NCBI RefSeq assembly: GCF_028293085.1
Contig: NZ_JAQGLC010000320.1
Span: 1-43,401 of the forward strand
Source: Sphingomonas bacterium
GTDB lineage: Bacteria; Pseudomonadota; Alphaproteobacteria; Sphingomonadales; Sphingomonadaceae
Length of the DNA stretch: 43,401 nt
Direction of reading: 5' to 3'
Shown: positions 41,598-43,401 of the stretch, piece by piece
How positions within the stretch are numbered: position 1 is the stretch's first letter
Layout of the letters: each line of letters begins with the position of its first letter
Notes under the pieces: generated by a model
Told to the model about the DNA's origin: nothing
Databases searched by the model: none
The model's input: the letters and a program-made list of their open reading frames with translations, nothing else
Program-made: the position numbers and the translations under genes

Positions 41598-42170
41598 ATG
41601 GTTGGCATCATCACGCTGGGGGGCATGGGCCTCAGCCTCTCCGTTGACGCCTTTGCGGCTGCAGTCGGCAAGGGCTCCGAGGGCGGCTCCCCGCGGTTCC
41701 GCGATGCGTTGCGCGTCGGCGCGGTGTTCGGCTTCTTCGAGGCGATCACGCCGGCGATCGGCTGGGCGGTCGGGCTGGCACTCAGTAGCTGGATCGCGGC
41801 GGTCGATCATTGGATCGCCTTCATCCTGCTCGGCGCGGTCGGCGGCCACATGTTGTGGCAGGCCTGGCGGGCGGCGCCGAAAGAGGAGGATTCAGCACCG
41901 TCGGCCCGGCCGGGAATCGCGCGCCTCATGGCCACCGCGCTCGCCACCAGCATCGACGCGACGGCAGTCGGCGTCACGCTTGCCTTTCTGCACGTCAATA
42001 TTCTCGTTGCCTGCCTCGTCATTGGCGGCATTACGACAATTGTCGCTACGATCGGCGTCAGAGTCGGAAAGCATGCGGGCGCTTATCTCGGGCGGTACGC
42101 CGAAGTGCTCGGTGGCCTCACGCTGATCATCATCGGTAGCCTCATCCTGTTCGAACATCTGACCGCCTGA
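41598..42170 (+). CDS. mntP: MntP-type manganese efflux pump
   Basis: Manganese exporter of the MntP family, 190 aa, the usual length, from ATG 41598 (MVGIITLGGMGLSLSVDAFAAAVGKG) with CGGAG upstream. Six hydrophobic segments. The family's two acidic repeat motifs are present: GLSLSVDAFAAAVGKG in helix 1 and ATALATSIDATAVGVTLAFL in helix 4, each with the metal-site Asp. The ORF-track start 45 codons upstream translates riboswitch RNA and should be discarded. Expression is expected to rise when Mn2+ binds the yybP-ykoY element directly upstream. The call is supported independently by protein motifs and by the regulator. Confidence 0.93.
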   Translation: MVGIITLGGMGLSLSVDAFAAAVGKGSEGGSPRFRDALRVGAVFGFFEAITPAIGWAVGLALSSWIAAVDHWIAFILLGAVGGHMLWQAWRAAPKEEDSAPSARPGIARLMATALATSIDATAVGVTLAFLHVNILVACLVIGGITTIVATIGVRVGKHAGAYLGRYAEVLGGLTLIIIGSLILFEHLTA

Positions 42171-42659
42171 CGACCTCGCCAACGAAGAGCAGGACGTCAT
42201 CTGTGGTAACGCGGCTGTCGGGGTTGCCGAGCCACGCAATAGTCAGTCGGTCGCCAACGCGCTCGCACTGGATCATCATATATCATTCGACAGGACAAAG
42301 GTCCCATTTTGTTGCGACCCGATACCAATATTATCCGGTCGCAGATCAACGTCCATAATTCGCGTATTAGCCCGGCCGGTAACTTGAAGGAGCGGCAGTG
42401 CACGAGTGGCAATGCCAATTCAATTGGCACTGTAAGTGTCGGTTTCAATTGTGAAATTTCTCCGTTTTAAGAAGTTGTTAATTGACCTGCGTCAGATGTC
42501 AGCCGTTGGACGTCCCCCCTAGTTCGTCTGCCAGGAGTCCCGGCCACCCCTCCCCCCTCGGCCGGGGCTCATTGGCGTTTGAGTCCGACGCGGCATCGGG
42601 GCGACCGAGCGCCCAAGGCCTTCCTCGCGCTCGAGCCTAACGTGCGTATATGCATAAAT
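42171..42659. other. Gene-free stretch downstream of mntP
   Basis: About 490 bp with no supported gene. It is AT-richer around 42270-42480. It contains the palindrome listed separately and a GC-rich inverted repeat (CCCGGCC 42539-42545, GGCCGGG 42560-42566, 14-nt loop) without a T-run. Short ORFs have no motifs. It is probably leftover DNA next to the integrase remnant. Confidence 0.45.
42413..42429. repeat. Perfect 17-bp palindrome in AT-rich DNA
   Basis: TGCCAATTCAATTGGCA has two 8-bp arms and a 1-bp centre. It lies in an AT-rich gene-free stretch between mntP and the integrase remnant. It could be an operator for a lost or distant gene; no neighbouring start codon makes this obvious. Confidence 0.5.
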
Positions 42660-42891
42660 GAGTTGCCGGCAGTGACGCGGTTGTTCCGGGCCGCCGCTAT
42701 GCTGTGCTGCGGATAATTTCCGAGCGTCCGTTGACGGGAATTCCGGAGCCGACGACCCGGCGCCGATACCTCCAGATCTTCCTTCCTTTCGCGCCGACGA
42801 CGATCCACAGGCCCTGGGTAAGGGGATCAGCCATCCGGCCGGTTACAAGTGCATCAATGCTGTCCGGCGTGAGGTTTTGCCTTCTCGACAT
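42660..42891 (-). pseudogene. Tyrosine-recombinase (integrase) remnant, frameshifted and truncated
   Basis: N-terminal arm-DNA-binding region of a prophage/island integrase. One frame reads MSRRQNLTPDSIDALVTGRM, then ADPLTQGLWIVVG and GRKIWRYRRRVVGSG, the DUF4102-like start. The sequence then continues in another frame (RQRTLGNYPQHSIAAAR), matching the family's LTLGxYPxxSLAxAR. The frames switch near 42730-42742, so a small indel has occurred, and nothing like the catalytic domain follows. It lies about 170 bp downstream of the tRNA-Thr 3' end, the usual place for an integrase that used this tRNA as attachment site. The gene is dead; the element it belonged to has been lost or is badly decayed. 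Confidence 0.75.
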
Positions 42892-43038
42892 CTCCGACTC
42901 CACGTCGGTCTCGGGGCACAAACCCACCAAAACAGGGCACAAATTGGGGCACAAGAGCCGTCCAAAATGGGTCGAGCCAGGTCGAGCTGTGTCGAACTTA
43001 CGGCTGCTGATTATTTCAGGGGGTCAATAGCTTAGGGC

Positions 43039-43055
43039 CGAATCTTGAGGATTCG
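43039..43055 (-). terminator. Small hairpin just downstream of tRNA-Thr
   Basis: CGAATC-TTGAG-GATTCG forms a 6-bp stem immediately after the tRNA 3' end. It has no T-run, so it may be a processing or weak termination signal rather than a classical terminator. Confidence 0.3.
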
Positions 43056-43058
43056 AAG

Positions 43059-43134
43059 TGGTGCCGGTTGCAGGAATCGAACCCGCGACCTTCGGTTTAC
43101 AAAACCGCTGCTCTACCAGCTGAGCTAAACCGGC
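43059..43134 (-). tRNA. tRNA-Thr (anticodon UGU)
   Basis: The reverse complement begins GCCGGTTTAGCTCAGCTGG and ends CAACCGGCACCA. The acceptor stem GCCGGTT/AACCGGC pairs perfectly, the D-arm (GCTCAGCTGGTAGAGC) and T-arm (GGTTCGAATCC) are canonical, and the anticodon loop TTTGTAA gives UGU, reading ACA threonine codons. The length is 76 nt with CCA encoded. The outermost anticodon-stem pair would be a G-A mismatch. Its 3' end points toward the integrase remnant. Confidence 0.95.
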
Positions 43135-43176
43135 CCTTGGGGTAGAAGCCCCGATTCTGGTGGGCGCGTCAATGCG

Positions 43177-43401
43177 TCAGACGACGCCGAAGGTCCAGCC
43201 CTCGCGTCGGGCGATGTCGCGGGTGAGGGCGGGTGGGTGCCAGAGCTCTGCGCGCCCGGCATTGGCGCGGAGCCAGGCCGCGGTCAGGATCGCGTCGGTG
43301 GCGTGGTCGGTGTAGCGCGCCAGCGGCACGTGCGGCCGGGATCCGATCGCGGCCAGGGCGGCATCGAGCGCGGCCGCGTCGCGGAACTTGCTCATGCCCA
43401 T
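43177..43401 (-). CDS. C-terminal part of a hypothetical, possibly DUF429-like protein
   Basis: A frame open to the window edge, so the gene is probably 5'-truncated; the Met codons at 43401 and 43395 need not be starts. The visible 74 residues end in RREGWTFGVV. ARYTDHATDAILTAAWLRANA resembles the C-terminal HATDALxAAL segment of DUF429-type nuclease-like proteins, and LWHPPALTRDIARREGW follows. The family call is tentative. It lies 42 bp upstream of the tRNA-Thr on the same strand. Confidence 0.55.
   Translation of the reverse strand: MGMSKFRDAAALDAALAAIGSRPHVPLARYTDHATDAILTAAWLRANAGRAELWHPPALTRDIARREGWTFGVV

Noticed and set aside
1-43401. CRISPR array
   Set aside because: No regularly spaced direct repeats were seen anywhere in the window.

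Overview
This window looks like a chromosomal segment of a high-GC alphaproteobacterium, most probably a sphingomonad. The evidence is the GC-rich coding style, a large TonB-dependent receptor in a catabolic operon, and several recognisable gene neighbourhoods. No database was searched; every family call comes from reading motifs in the translations.

Layout. (a) 1-930 is the 3' part of an M20 amidohydrolase. (b) 1.3-8.1 kb, minus strand, is a tightly overlapping MoxR - DUF58 - BatA - BatB/BatC fusion - BatD/BatE fusion operon of the aerotolerance (Bat) type. (c) 8.2-14.5 kb is a D-amino-acid module: a divergent exported D-aminoacylase, a LysR regulator, DgcN-like and DgcA-like enzymes of D-glutamate catabolism, and a dicarboxylate/glutamate symporter. 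(d) 15-18.4 kb is an aromatic/branched amino-acid block: phenylalanine 4-monooxygenase divergent from an Lrp regulator, then a second Lrp regulator divergent from a leucine/phenylalanine-type dehydrogenase coupled to a small ACT-like protein.

(e) 18.4-36.9 kb is the most interesting region. On the minus strand lie a beta-keto acid cleavage enzyme (BKACE), an MFS transporter and a GntR/FadR-type regulator. On the plus strand lie malonyl-CoA synthetase and malonyl-CoA decarboxylase, then a nearly gapless 12-kb run: TonB receptor, serine hydrolase, hotdog thioesterase, glutathione transferase, two SDRs, a second BKACE, hydantoinase/ketone-carboxylase A and B subunits, and an aromatic aminotransferase. 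A 12-bp palindrome, ATCGTCGACGAT, occurs as a pair in front of the MFS-BKACE unit and as a pair in front of the TonB-receptor operon. The centre-to-centre spacing is 52 bp in both pairs, and both pairs sit about 90 and 142 bp upstream of the start codon. This ties the two transcription units into one regulon, probably run by the adjacent GntR protein. The genes suggest import of an ester-like or aromatic compound, conversion to a beta-keto acid, acetyl-CoA-dependent cleavage to acyl-CoA plus acetoacetate, and disposal of malonate.

(f) 37.3-39.9 kb holds two adjacent, homologous proteins of unknown family that share a C-terminal module ending in the same YVWYPHL residues. (g) 40.5-42.2 kb holds a four-helix membrane protein, a 25-residue membrane peptide missed by ORF callers, and an MntP manganese exporter preceded by a recognisable yybP-ykoY manganese riboswitch. 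(h) The right end carries a frameshifted integrase remnant beside a tRNA-Thr(UGU) gene, a sign of an old integration event, and the 3' part of a possible DUF429-like gene.
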